DNA from: Puia dinghuensis
GTDB lineage: Bacteria > Bacteroidota > Bacteroidia > Chitinophagales > Chitinophagaceae
Direction of reading: 5' to 3'
DNA: 64,000 bases
Assembly: GCF_014642875.1 (NCBI RefSeq)
Contig: NZ_BMJC01000005.1
Span: 1-64,000 of the forward strand
Shown here in pieces: positions 26,097 through 36,200 of this stretch. The translations under genes and the position numbers were made by a program. The notes beneath the pieces are model-generated. The model was given only the letters and a program-made list of their open reading frames with translations, made no database searches and was not told the DNA's origin. The number at the start of each line of letters is the position of its first letter. Position 1 is the stretch's first letter.

Positions 26097-26918
26097 ATGA
26101 AAAACACCACCACTGTCCTGCTGTTTGGACTTTTTGTACTTGCGGGCTGTACTACAACCGGGGGCCATTTATTTGTGAAGACCAGCATAGCCTGTCCTCC
26201 CCTGTCTGACACGGTTATGTTTGTCCTACTTCCAAAAAGACCTAAAGGACCTATCGACGGTATCAAGATCGGCAGGGCCTTCTACGCGGAGCGACTACAT
26301 TACTCCATACCCACCTCCTGGACACGCGACCTGTTTGTCGACAGCCTGCGGAGCTTAGCACTGCAACATGGCGCCAATCTCGCCAAGGTCACCGGATTCA
26401 TGTGGGCGACTATGCGCGATGGAGAATATTTCGACGTCGATCTTTACCGAGTACCCGATATACAACGCTATAAAAATGACGATGAGCTCGACTGGTCGAC
26501 TCGTCATCAACTGCGTTTCGACGATTTCAAATTTCCAGGACCGATCCTGGACGACCCGTCGATCGGACAAAGCAGGGGTACCTACGAACTCACCACCGTC
26601 GCCAAATTCCATTGCCAAACCAGCTGGATCAACAGGGCGTCCAAAGACTCCGCGGAACTGCTGCTGCATGAACAGGGCCTTTTCGATTTGTGTGAGATCT
26701 ATTGCCGCCAATACCGATATGCGATACTAAGGCAAAACGACTGGTGGCCAACTGAGTTCGATAAGATAAATAAAGCCTGGATGGCGAAACGGTCCCAGTA
26801 TGAATGGCAGACCTTTCACGGTCTGGACTCGGCTCGGCAGGCTGAATGGACGGCAAAGATCAACCATGCGTTGCTATATGGGACGGGCGGGTCCGACGCA
26901 GACTTTAAAGTGAATTAG
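26097..26918 (+). CDS. Hypothetical lipoprotein
   Basis: A 273-residue protein. The start at ATG 26097 is chosen because it gives a perfect lipoprotein signal (MKNTTTVLLFGLFVLAGC, Cys18); a GTG further upstream would bury it. The mature part has no motif I recognise. Residues 40-120 could be a small alpha/beta domain (IDGIKIGRAF, LRSLALQHGANLAKVTGF) followed by a charged, aromatic-rich region. Single gene between divergent and convergent neighbours. Confidence 0.65.
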   Translation: MKNTTTVLLFGLFVLAGCTTTGGHLFVKTSIACPPLSDTVMFVLLPKRPKGPIDGIKIGRAFYAERLHYSIPTSWTRDLFVDSLRSLALQHGANLAKVTGFMWATMRDGEYFDVDLYRVPDIQRYKNDDELDWSTRHQLRFDDFKFPGPILDDPSIGQSRGTYELTTVAKFHCQTSWINRASKDSAELLLHEQGLFDLCEIYCRQYRYAILRQNDWWPTEFDKINKAWMAKRSQYEWQTFHGLDSARQAEWTAKINHALLYGTGGSDADFKVN

Positions 26919-26939
26919 CTTCCGCAATCAATTCATCCG

Positions 26940-27614
26940 TCATACATATTCCCCCTCAATCTCCTCCCTCATCTTCCGCACAAACATCCTCAACCATTCC
27001 GCATTCTTCTCCGCCAGCCGCCGGCCGGTAGCCGTATTCATCATCGCAGGCAATTTCAACAGCTTCGCCTCGAAATGATCGAGCGCAAACCTTTTGTCAT
27101 CCAGCTCCCGCGCCTCCGCCATCGGGTCCCCGGCATGAAATAACTGCGCATTCATCTGCCCCGCTATATAGAAAGTCCGGGCAGCCCCGATCGCTCCAAG
27201 CGCCTCCATCCGGTCGGCATCCTGCAGGATCTTCGCCTCCAAAGTCGTCGCCTCAACTCCCGCGGAAAAACTATGCGCATGAATAGCATGCTGCACCCCT
27301 TCCACCTTCGTGGCCGGGAAACCGGCAAACACGTCCGTCAACAACTCCCCCGCCGCTACAGCACTAAGCCGCGAAGACTCCCGGCGTTGCGGATGATCTT
27401 TGGGCAACGCCACCCAGTCATGAAAATAGGCGGCCGCAATCAGGATCAACTCATCGGCCTTCCCGCCTTCTTCCCTGTTGATAAACCGCGCCGTCTTCCA
27501 CACTCGCTGAAAATGGCCGAGATCATGCGAGCCGTCCTTCTTATCGCCATGCTGCCGGATATACGCAGTAAACTGCGCCTCCCATTCTGCCAAAAACCGA
27601 TCTTCCGTATTCAT
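26940..27614 (-). CDS. HD-domain metal-dependent hydrolase
   Basis: A 224-residue protein of the HD superfamily. His30 or His34 in SHDLGHFQRV, the His65-Asp66 pair in AYFHDW and the Asp in ILQDADRMEALG provide the metal ligands. Family members hydrolyse nucleotides or nucleotide second messengers, but the compact form without a regulatory domain is mostly uncharacterised. It diverges from the phosphoribosyltransferase gene with only 39 bases between the two starts, so the promoters must overlap. Confidence 0.85.
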   Translation of the reverse strand: MNTEDRFLAEWEAQFTAYIRQHGDKKDGSHDLGHFQRVWKTARFINREEGGKADELILIAAAYFHDWVALPKDHPQRRESSRLSAVAAGELLTDVFAGFPATKVEGVQHAIHAHSFSAGVEATTLEAKILQDADRMEALGAIGAARTFYIAGQMNAQLFHAGDPMAEARELDDKRFALDHFEAKLLKLPAMMNTATGRRLAEKNAEWLRMFVRKMREEIEGEYV

Positions 27615-27653
27615 TCAATCCGTAATTTTAAATGTAAAGGAGAAGCAAAGATC

Positions 27654-28286
27654 ATGGGGCTGCAGGAAACATCCATCATTTTTCAAAATATTCGTCACCG
27701 GCATTATTATCTCTGTGACTATCTTCCGCTTACTTCCGGTATCGACCCCGTCTCCCGCAGCCTGCTGAAATTCAAACGCGGTGTCCAACCCGATCTCGAC
27801 AACTGGCTCAGCAAAACACGCTGCGCCCTTCACACAAAACCACTCACCCTCCCACCCGATACTATAATTATCCGCGCCCTCCATCACAAGGAGACCCGCG
27901 CTGCACAAGACCGCCCCTCCACCCTCGACCTGCTGGGACAAACCCTCTCCGGCCATTTCCATTTTCCCTACCATCCCCAACTCCTCCATAAAACCCGCCC
28001 CACCAACACCGTCCAGGGCCTCACCCGCCGCCAGCGCCAGGCCGAACTACAAGACGTCTACCAGGTAAACCTCCCCGTCACCATAAACATCACCACCAAC
28101 CTCCCGGCCGCCGCACCCCCCACCTCCCTCCTCCTCATCGACGACATCCTCACCACCGGCACCACCATCCGCATGATCATCAAAACCCTCCACTCCACCC
28201 TCCCCAACTCCACCATAACTATCTTCACCCTCGCCAAAGTCGCCACCGCTCACCCCCACCCAATCCCCGACTGGCTCCTCATCTGA
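27654..28286 (+). CDS. ComF-like phosphoribosyltransferase
   Basis: A 210-residue protein from ATG 27654, with AAAGGAG as a ribosome site 11 bases upstream. The PRPP-binding loop LLIDDILTTGTTI is at about residues 159-171, the signature of type I phosphoribosyltransferases. The layout (long N-terminal part, late PRPP motif) resembles ComF/amidophosphoribosyltransferase-like proteins, though the usual N-terminal zinc finger is not obvious. Substrate unknown. Confidence 0.72.
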   Translation: MGLQETSIIFQNIRHRHYYLCDYLPLTSGIDPVSRSLLKFKRGVQPDLDNWLSKTRCALHTKPLTLPPDTIIIRALHHKETRAAQDRPSTLDLLGQTLSGHFHFPYHPQLLHKTRPTNTVQGLTRRQRQAELQDVYQVNLPVTINITTNLPAAAPPTSLLLIDDILTTGTTIRMIIKTLHSTLPNSTITIFTLAKVATAHPHPIPDWLLI

Positions 28287-28496
28287 TCCCGCACCCAAGA
28301 CCCCACCCGCAAATCACCGCACCTCCATACTCCCACACGCCACGAGCGCACTCACCCGCGCTAAAAAGCTAAAAATCCATCCACTACATATGCTAATTCC
28401 TTTTAGCCCAAAAAGAGTCGTTTTTCTTGCAGCAAAAACCCGCAACTGACTGTCCATACCGATAAGCACCAATAATTTAGATCGGACAAAATAAAT

Positions 28497-28528
28497 TTGT
28501 TAAGTAAAATTTAATTTTTTTACCTTCG
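28497..28528 (+). promoter_or_regulatory. Bacteroidota-type promoter for the SusCD operon
   Basis: TTG at 28497-28499 and TACCTTCG at 28521-28528 are 21 bases apart and match the TTTG / TAnnTTTG pattern with one mismatch. Transcription would start near 28535, about 20 bases before the susC ATG. The 268-base gap behind it shows no other feature. Confidence 0.4.
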
Positions 28529-28554
28529 ATCAATAATTGCTAAACTTTTGCTTT

Positions 28555-31533
28555 ATGACCATTCAACGACTGCTTGCCAAATCGGTAAGTCTCCTGCTGC
28601 TTTGTGTACTTTTCACACAATCGGCTTTTTCCCAAACAAAAACAATTACAGGTAAGATCTCAGACGACAAAGGCGCCCCCATTCAAGGCGCAACCGTCAC
28701 AGCTAAGGGTACTAAGCTAGGAGCCTCTACCGGCGCCGACGGTACCTTCTCCCTCTCCGTCCCCTCGACAGTAACAACCCTGGTGATCAGTTCCGTCGGA
28801 TTCTCCACCCAGGAAGTGTCCATCGCCAGCCAAACTTCGATCAACATTTCCCTCGCCGCCGCCCAAAACAACCTTAATGAGGTCGTTGTCGTCGGTTACA
28901 ACACCGTCAAACGAAAAGACCTCACCGGTTCGGTCACGACGGTCTCCGCGAAAGAGTTCAACACCGGCGTCATCACCTCTCCTGACCAGCTGCTCCAAAA
29001 CAAGGTCGCCGGCCTGGAGATCATCAACAACAGCGGCCAGCCGGGTTCGGCTACCACGGTTAAGATCCGCGGTAACACTTCCATCCGCGGCCTCAGCAAC
29101 CCCATCTATGTCATCGATGGCGTTATCCTCGACGGGAGAAACGCCCGTCCTTCGGTCAATCTCAACATCGGCGGTTTCGGAACTACCCCGGACGCCAATC
29201 CGCTGCTCTTTATCAACCCTTACGACATCCAGGACGTCACGATCCTCAAAGACGCCTCGTCTACCGCAATTTACGGCTCCCGCGGCGCCAACGGGGTCAT
29301 CGTCATCACCACCAAGAAAGCTTCCGCCGGACCGGCAAAACTGGAAGCGGGCGTCTCCGAAGGCTGGAACATCGGGTATATGCAGAAATTTGACATCCTC
29401 AACACCAGCGAGTTCAGGTCCGCACTGACGAAATATTCCATCAACAACCAGGATAAAGGCAGCAACGTCGATCCGCTGCATGACATCACCCAGCACAGCA
29501 CCATCCAGAATTACTACCTGGCCATGAGCAGCGGAAATGATGTCGGCAAATTCCGCGCCTCTGCGCTGGCCTCCAAAACGCCTGGCTTCGTCAAGACGAA
29601 CAACCTTAACAAATACATCGGGAATTTGGGCGGAAGCTATAAATTCCTCGATAAGCGGGTAACGCTCGATTTCGACGTGATAGCCGGCCGCACCGAAGAG
29701 AACATCGTCAACATCTCCAATACCGCCGGTTCCCAGGGTAACCTCATCAGCGCCGCCCTCCAATGGAATCCCACGGCGCCCTATTACGCCGCCAACGGGA
29801 TGTTCAATGTGTTGGGCAATGGCGTCGGTAACCCGATGTCCCTCATCGCAGCTTATAACGATATTGCCTATGTCAATACCGTCCTCGCTAATATGTCGGT
29901 TACGGTGAATATCATCAAAGGACTCGACTACAAATTCCTCTACTCCATCAACCAGAGCGATGGCACCCGTAATACGAATATCGATGGCTTCCTCCGCGGC
30001 TTCAACCCCATCGATGGAAATGGCCTGGGCATCCATTCCGAGGCAAACCTCACCTCCCAGATCATGACGCACACCCTCAACTACCACGTCAATTTAACGC
30101 CCGACCTCACCCTTAACGCCCTCGCCGGTTTCGAATATTGGAAATCCAATTTCGGCAACAGCAGCTACAGTGGCCAGGGCTTCAACTTCAACCTCAACGA
30201 ACTGCAATTGACCGACGCTCAGTATACCGATATCCTCGGCAACGCCAAGACCGTCGGTCAACCCAGCGTCTTCCGTGACATCACCACCGAAGTACAATCC
30301 CTGTTTGCAAGGGCGGAATTGAATTACAAGGACAAGTATTACCTCACCGGTACCATTCGCGATGATGGTTCGAGCAAATTCGGCTCCAACAATAAACACG
30401 GCTATTTCCCCTCCTTTGGCGCCAAATGGAACATCGCCAACGAAGACTTTATGAAGAATGGTACCGCTTTCTCCCAACTGGGTCTTCGGGCCACCTGGGG
30501 CATCACGGGCAGCCAGGACTTCCCTGCCGGTTCGGCCATCAACCAATTCGAAGTTCTTGGCTACAACTCGGTAGCCCAGGTGAACGCGGGCAATCCCAAC
30601 CTGAAATGGGAACAGACCACACAATTCGACTTCGGCCTGGACTTTGGTCTCATGAATAACAGGATCTACGGTTCGATCGACTATTATAACAAGAACACGA
30701 CCAATATCCTGTTTCAGAACGTTGCCATTCAGCCGGGTCCCGCCGCCACCTATTGGATAAACCTCCCCGGTCATCTGAAGAACAACGGAGGCGAATTGAC
30801 CATCGGTGCAGCAATCGTTAAAACCAACGACCTCGATTGGAACCTCACCTACAACATGGCCTATAACAGCAATAAGATCACTGACTTTCCCACCGGCCTC
30901 AGCATCTACACCGGTCAGATCAACGGTCAGGGTGTCTCCGGAACATTGGGCCAGATCATCACGAACAACCAGCCTGTCGATGAGTTCTATCTGAAGCAAT
31001 TCACCGGCTTCGACCAGAAAGGCAACCAGACCTACGCCAATAACCCCAGCTTCCAGGGTGACCCCAATCCGAAATGGCTCTTTGGCGGATCCACCACCGT
31101 GCGCTATAAAAAAGCGACGCTCACCCTCAGCGGTGGCGGTTCCGGTGGCTTCCTGATCCTCAACAACACCGCTATCTCGGTGACCAATCTCGCAGGCATC
31201 GCCAACGGCCGCAACGTCGACAAGTTGGCCTATAACTCGGCTGAACAACCCGGCAGCCCGGTTGCCGCCAACTCACGCTTCCTGGAAAAAGGCAACTTCT
31301 TCAAATTGCGCAGCGCCAACCTCAGCTACGCCATCGGGAACATCGGTCAGTACATCAAGAACGCCAGTGTCTTCGTAGCCGGGTCCAACCTGTTCGTCAT
31401 CACCAAATTCTCCGGCTTCGATCCGGAGGTCAACATCGACAAGCAGAATAACGGCTATCCTTCGCAGTCGATCGAATACATTCCCTATCCCACGCCACGG
31501 AGCATTGTAGTCGGCTTAAACTTCACACTCTAA
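28555..31533 (+). CDS. SusC/RagA-family TonB-linked outer-membrane transporter
   Basis: A 992-residue protein from ATG 28555; a TTG 18 bases upstream is in frame but not needed. Signal peptide 1-26 (ending SAFSQ). Residues 30-108 are the carboxypeptidase-regulatory-like domain (ITGKISDDKGAPIQGATV). The NEVVVVGYNTVKRKDLTG segment and the plug (LLQNKVAGLEI, VKIRGNTSIRG, PIYVIDGV) follow at about 110-230, and the C-terminal barrel ends in VVGLNFTL. SusC proteins import oligosaccharides or peptides with TonB energy. The adjacent susD and three VCBS lipoprotein genes suggest one surface complex. Substrate not predictable. Confidence 0.95.
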   Translation: MTIQRLLAKSVSLLLLCVLFTQSAFSQTKTITGKISDDKGAPIQGATVTAKGTKLGASTGADGTFSLSVPSTVTTLVISSVGFSTQEVSIASQTSINISLAAAQNNLNEVVVVGYNTVKRKDLTGSVTTVSAKEFNTGVITSPDQLLQNKVAGLEIINNSGQPGSATTVKIRGNTSIRGLSNPIYVIDGVILDGRNARPSVNLNIGGFGTTPDANPLLFINPYDIQDVTILKDASSTAIYGSRGANGVIVITTKKASAGPAKLEAGVSEGWNIGYMQKFDILNTSEFRSALTKYSINNQDKGSNVDPLHDITQHSTIQNYYLAMSSGNDVGKFRASALASKTPGFVKTNNLNKYIGNLGGSYKFLDKRVTLDFDVIAGRTEENIVNISNTAGSQGNLISAALQWNPTAPYYAANGMFNVLGNGVGNPMSLIAAYNDIAYVNTVLANMSVTVNIIKGLDYKFLYSINQSDGTRNTNIDGFLRGFNPIDGNGLGIHSEANLTSQIMTHTLNYHVNLTPDLTLNALAGFEYWKSNFGNSSYSGQGFNFNLNELQLTDAQYTDILGNAKTVGQPSVFRDITTEVQSLFARAELNYKDKYYLTGTIRDDGSSKFGSNNKHGYFPSFGAKWNIANEDFMKNGTAFSQLGLRATWGITGSQDFPAGSAINQFEVLGYNSVAQVNAGNPNLKWEQTTQFDFGLDFGLMNNRIYGSIDYYNKNTTNILFQNVAIQPGPAATYWINLPGHLKNNGGELTIGAAIVKTNDLDWNLTYNMAYNSNKITDFPTGLSIYTGQINGQGVSGTLGQIITNNQPVDEFYLKQFTGFDQKGNQTYANNPSFQGDPNPKWLFGGSTTVRYKKATLTLSGGGSGGFLILNNTAISVTNLAGIANGRNVDKLAYNSAEQPGSPVAANSRFLEKGNFFKLRSANLSYAIGNIGQYIKNASVFVAGSNLFVITKFSGFDPEVNIDKQNNGYPSQSIEYIPYPTPRSIVVGLNFTL

Positions 31534-31558
31534 CACACTATTTAAACAACAATAGATT

Positions 31559-33205
31559 ATGAGAACTTTCAAATATAAAACGCTAACCGCCATCCTCCTG
31601 GCAGCAATGGCGATCGGTGGTTGTACCAAACTCAACGAAGGCTATCGACAGACGGTGACCCAGTCAGAAGCCGCCCAGGCCTTCGCGGCCTCCTTGTTCC
31701 TCCAAACCGCCTATAACGATATCCCCACACCTTTTGTCAACCAGGACCGCGTCTTCTCTCTCGAGGAGAACAGCGCCGATGAATCCCTGGTTCCCACCCG
31801 CGGTGGTGACTGGGATGACAACGGTGTTTGGCGCGTCGTGCATAACCACACCTGGAATGCCGATCACGATCAGGTGCTCCAGGTATACAACCTGCTCAAC
31901 AAGATGAATTTTGACGCTACCAATGTGCTGCAATTCAACCCTTCCAAAGAGCAGATCGCAGAAGCCCGGTTCCTCCGCGCCTTCGCCCTGTACTACCTGT
32001 TCGATCTCTACAACCAGTTCCCCTTCCGTAATCCCGGAGAAAACCTGCTCAATCCGCCGAAAGTTTATTTTGGTGACAGCGCGGTCCAATTCATCATCAG
32101 CGAATTGACTGCCGCATTGCCAGACCTTGGCACGAGCAACACCATGACCCAGGCCAACCAGGATGCCTGCAAAGTACTGCTCATGCGCTGCTACCTCAAC
32201 CATGGCGCCTTCCTCAACCGCGCCCATCCGACCTTTGCCGATGCGGATATGCAACAGGTGATCACCCTGGGCAATTCGATCATCAATGGCGGGAAATACA
32301 AATACATGGCCAACTACTTCGGCAACTTCAGTTACCAGAATGGGAATTCGACGGAAGGCATCTTCGCCTTCCCTTCCTCTTCCGGCCTGACAGTCAATAA
32401 CCCCAGCCTCCAGGCCCGCTGGATGATGACCTTCCACTATAATGAGTACGATGGTCAGGCGCCCAATGCCGGCTGGAACGGCTTCTCCACCATCAGCGAT
32501 TTCTACAACGCCTTCTCCGTCGGTGGAACGACCAACTACTCGCTGGCTGATACCTTGCTGGATACCCGCATCGGCCGCAGGTGGACCTCCGATGCCACCG
32601 GGACCGTTACTCTCAACTCCGGCATCCGCCCCGGCTTCCTGGTCGGCCAGCAATATGACCAAAATGGCGTGGCCCTGAAGGACAGAAAGGGAAATCCCCT
32701 CGCATTCGACCCGAACATCGCACCCGACATGAAGGAAACAGGCTCCAACCTGGAAGTCACCGGTATCCGGATAGCAAAATATTATCCTGACTTCTCCGAC
32801 CCCGGCGGTAAGTATTTTTCTTCTACCCCCGGCAACTGGCTGATGCTGATGCGCTACTCCGAAGTAGTGCTGATGGTAGCCGAAGCTAAGATGCGGGCAG
32901 CTGCCCCCGACAATGCCGGCGCACTGACCCTCATCAATGGCCTCCGAACCGCCCGCGGCGCATCTGTCGTCACCTCGATGCCCCTGGTCAACACCGCCAA
33001 TTCCGAAGACCCTAAGACCCTTCTTGCAGAGCTCGGCCGGGAATTCTACTGGGAGTCGCACAGAAGGACCGACCTCATCCGTTTCGGCGTCTTTAACAAC
33101 CTCTGGCAATACAAGCCCGCCGACGACCCGAAATACCTGGTCTTCCCCGTACCCAACCAGGCCCTCGCCGTCAACCCCAACCTGAAACAAAACCCCGGAT
33201 ATTAA
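31559..33205 (+). CDS. SusD/RagB-family surface lipoprotein
   Basis: A 548-residue lipoprotein (lipobox AIGGC, Cys22). The helical repeat region shows KEQIAEARFLRALALYYLFDLY-like sequence, and the C-terminal block LGREFYWESHRRTDLIRFG and final NPGY are family marks. It pairs with the SusC gene 25 bases upstream to form the lid over the transporter. A strong terminator follows 31 bases after its stop, so the SusCD message likely ends there or reads through into the VCBS genes in a controlled way. Confidence 0.95.
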   Translation: MRTFKYKTLTAILLAAMAIGGCTKLNEGYRQTVTQSEAAQAFAASLFLQTAYNDIPTPFVNQDRVFSLEENSADESLVPTRGGDWDDNGVWRVVHNHTWNADHDQVLQVYNLLNKMNFDATNVLQFNPSKEQIAEARFLRAFALYYLFDLYNQFPFRNPGENLLNPPKVYFGDSAVQFIISELTAALPDLGTSNTMTQANQDACKVLLMRCYLNHGAFLNRAHPTFADADMQQVITLGNSIINGGKYKYMANYFGNFSYQNGNSTEGIFAFPSSSGLTVNNPSLQARWMMTFHYNEYDGQAPNAGWNGFSTISDFYNAFSVGGTTNYSLADTLLDTRIGRRWTSDATGTVTLNSGIRPGFLVGQQYDQNGVALKDRKGNPLAFDPNIAPDMKETGSNLEVTGIRIAKYYPDFSDPGGKYFSSTPGNWLMLMRYSEVVLMVAEAKMRAAAPDNAGALTLINGLRTARGASVVTSMPLVNTANSEDPKTLLAELGREFYWESHRRTDLIRFGVFNNLWQYKPADDPKYLVFPVPNQALAVNPNLKQNPGY

Positions 33206-33236
33206 CATTCCGGATTTAAAAGGAATCGATAAATTG

Positions 33237-33271
33237 CCGAAGGCCATTTCCCAATGGCCTTCGGTTTTTTT
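33237..33271 (+). terminator. Strong intrinsic terminator ending 2 bases before a start codon
   Basis: CCGAAGGCCATT (33237-33248) and AATGGCCTTCGG (33253-33264) form a perfect 12-bp stem with a 4-base loop, followed by seven T (33265-33271). The ATG of the first VCBS gene is at 33274. The hairpin leaves no room for a ribosome site, so it may act as attenuator for the downstream genes as well as terminator for SusCD. Confidence 0.88.
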
Positions 33272-33273
33272 GT

Positions 33274-36200
33274 ATGAGCAATACCATCTTTAAAGTCGCC
33301 ATCATTGCCTGCTTCCTCTGCTCCTGCCATCATGAACAGACCCCGGCACTCTTCACCCTGCTCGACAACACCGGCATCGATTTCAACAACAAGGTCGTAG
33401 ACGGCAAACTGGCCAACAGCTTCCTCTTTCGCAACTTCTACAACGGCGGCGGCGTAGCCATCGGCGACATCAACAACGACCACCTCCCCGATATCCTCTT
33501 CACCTCCAACATGGGCGAGAACAAACTCTATCTCAATAAAGGTAACTTCCAATTCGAAGACATCACCGAAAAAGCAGGCCTCCGCCAGGACAGCATGTGG
33601 AGCACCGGCGCCGTGATGGCGGACGTCAACGGCGACGGCTGGCTCGACATCTACATCTGCAACTCCGGCCACATGAAGGACGGCTACCGGAAGAATAAAC
33701 TCTATATCAATAACCACAACGGCACCTTCACCGATTCCGCCGCCCAATACGGTCTCGATATCTCCGCCTACACCACGCAGGTGTCTTTCTTCGACTACGA
33801 CGGCGACGGCGACCTGGACTGCTTCATGATAAACAACAGCCCCATCCCCGTCAATACCCTCAACAATGCCAACCGGCGCGACCTCCCCGACGCACAATGG
33901 CCCGTAGCGCCATTCCTCAAAGGCGGCGGCGACCATCTCTACCGCAACGATCACGGCCATTTCACCGAAGTCACCAAAGAAGCCGGCATCCACGGCAGCC
34001 TCATCAGCTTCGGCCTCGGCGTCTCCGTGGGCGACATCAATGGCGACGGCCTGCCCGATATCTATGTCTCCAACGACTCCTACGAAAGGGACTACCTCTA
34101 CATAAACCAAGGCAACGGGACATTTAAAGACGAGCTAGAAGATCGCATCGGCCACACCAGCTTCAGCTCCATGGGCGCCGACCTCGCCGACATCAACAAC
34201 GACGGCTACCCCGAGATCTTCACCACCGACATGCTCCCCGAAGATGACAACCGGCTAAAAACCCTTGGCGCCTTCGACAACATCGATCTTTACAACGCCA
34301 AACTCAAGGCAGGCTTTTATCATCAGTACATGAAGAACTGCCTGCAGCTCAACGATGGCACCGGCCACTTTATGGACATCGCCAACTACAGCGGCGTCTC
34401 TGCCACAGACTGGAGCTGGGGCGCGCTCATCTTCGATATGGACAACGACGGCCTCAACGACATCTTCGTCTGCAACGGGGTCAACAAAGACGTGACCAAC
34501 CTCGATTTCATGGATTTTTTCGCCAACGAGGTCATCCAGAAAATGGTCCTCACCGGTAAAAAAGAGGAGATCGACGAGATCCTTAATAAGATCCCCGTCA
34601 ACCCCATGCTCCACAAAGCCTATTGTAATAAAGGCAACCTGCGCTTCGAAGACGCCTCGGCCACCTGGGGCTTTACCCGCCCCTCCTTCGCCAACGGCGC
34701 CGCCTACGCAGACCTCGACAATGATGGCGACCTCGATCTGGTGATAAACAACGAAAACGGACCGGCCTTCATCTACCGCAACAACGCCCGCGAGACCAAC
34801 GGCAACCATTTCATCGCCTTCTATCTAAAAGGCAAAGCCCCCAACACCTTTGCCATCGGCGCCAAGATCAGGGTCTATGGCCCCAACGGCCTCGCCTACC
34901 GCGAACTCATCCCCAGCCGGGGCTTCCAGTCATCCATGGACTACAAACAAGAAATAGGCATCGGCAAGGAAACCCGCATCGACTCTGTGCTCGTTATCTG
35001 GCCCGATCAGACCTTCACCCGCCTCGACCAGCCGGCCCTCGATAGCACCTACACGCTCTCCCAGGTCAACACAACCCAACACATTCCGCCTCCCGTAAAA
35101 CCCGACAGCGCCAGCTTTCTACTCCAAAAAACAACCAGCTCTTTCGACAAACACACCGAGCACGAGAACACAGATTTCTACTATGAGCTAAACCTCCCGA
35201 AAATGCTTTCCCGCGAAGGCCCGCATGCCGCCGTCGGCGACCTCAATGGCGACGGTCTGGACGATATCTTCATCGGCGGCGCAAAAGACCACCCCGGACA
35301 AGTATACCTGCAGCAACCAAACGGCCGCTTCATAAAGAAACCCGAACCCGCCCTCAACGCCTTCCCGGATTTTGAGGATGGAGCAGTCGTCTTGATCGAC
35401 GCCGACAAAGACGGCGATCTCGATCTCTTCATCGGCCCCGCCGGCAATGCCGATCAACCCGACACCCGCCAGATGCAGTTCCGCCTCTTCAAAAACGATG
35501 GCAAAGGCAATTTCACCCTGGCCCCGGACGCCTTTTCAAACGTCACCAACGGATGTAACACCAGCGTAGCCCTGGCCGCCGATTTCAACAACGACGGATT
35601 CCCCGATCTCTTCATAGGCGGACGTAGCGTGCCCCGCGAATACGGCTCCACCCCTGCAAGCCGCATCTTTATCAACGACGGCAAAGGACACTTCACCGAC
35701 ATCGCCCCGGCAAAAAACCCGGATATCGCCGCCCTGGGCATGGTCACCTCCGCAGCCTTCACCGATCTCCAGGGAGACAAAGAGCCAGAACTCCTCATCG
35801 CCGGCGAATGGATGGCCCCGCACATCTTCACATGGCAAAAAGACCACTTTGTCGAAAGGCCAACCAACCTCAGTCATCTCTTTGGCTGGTGGGAATCCCT
35901 GGCCGTTAAAGACGTCAACGGCGATGGAAAACCCGATCTTATTCTCGGCAACATCGGGGAGAATTTCTATCTCCACCCCGACTCCGCCCATCCGGTCAAA
36001 CTCTGGATAAATGATTTCGACCACAACGGCATCCCGGATATCATCCTCACCCGATCTGTCGACGGCAAAGACGTGCCCGTCTTCCTAAAGCACGAAATGG
36101 AACGGCAGCTGCCCATGCTGAAAAAAGAGAACCTCAAACACGCCGACTACGCCCAAAAGACGATCCGCGATCTTCTTCCCGCCGATCTGCTCGACAACGC

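Noticed and set aside
27273-27653. N-terminal extension of the phosphoribosyltransferase gene
   Set aside because: It would run opposite the HD hydrolase gene; the ATG at 27654 has a good ribosome site and fits the family.
28717-33247. Long minus-strand open frames opposite the SusC and SusD genes (456 and 527 codons)
   Set aside because: They are rich in Val, Gly, Asp and Glu, as expected for the reverse of C-ending codons, have no motifs, and lie fully inside two certain genes.
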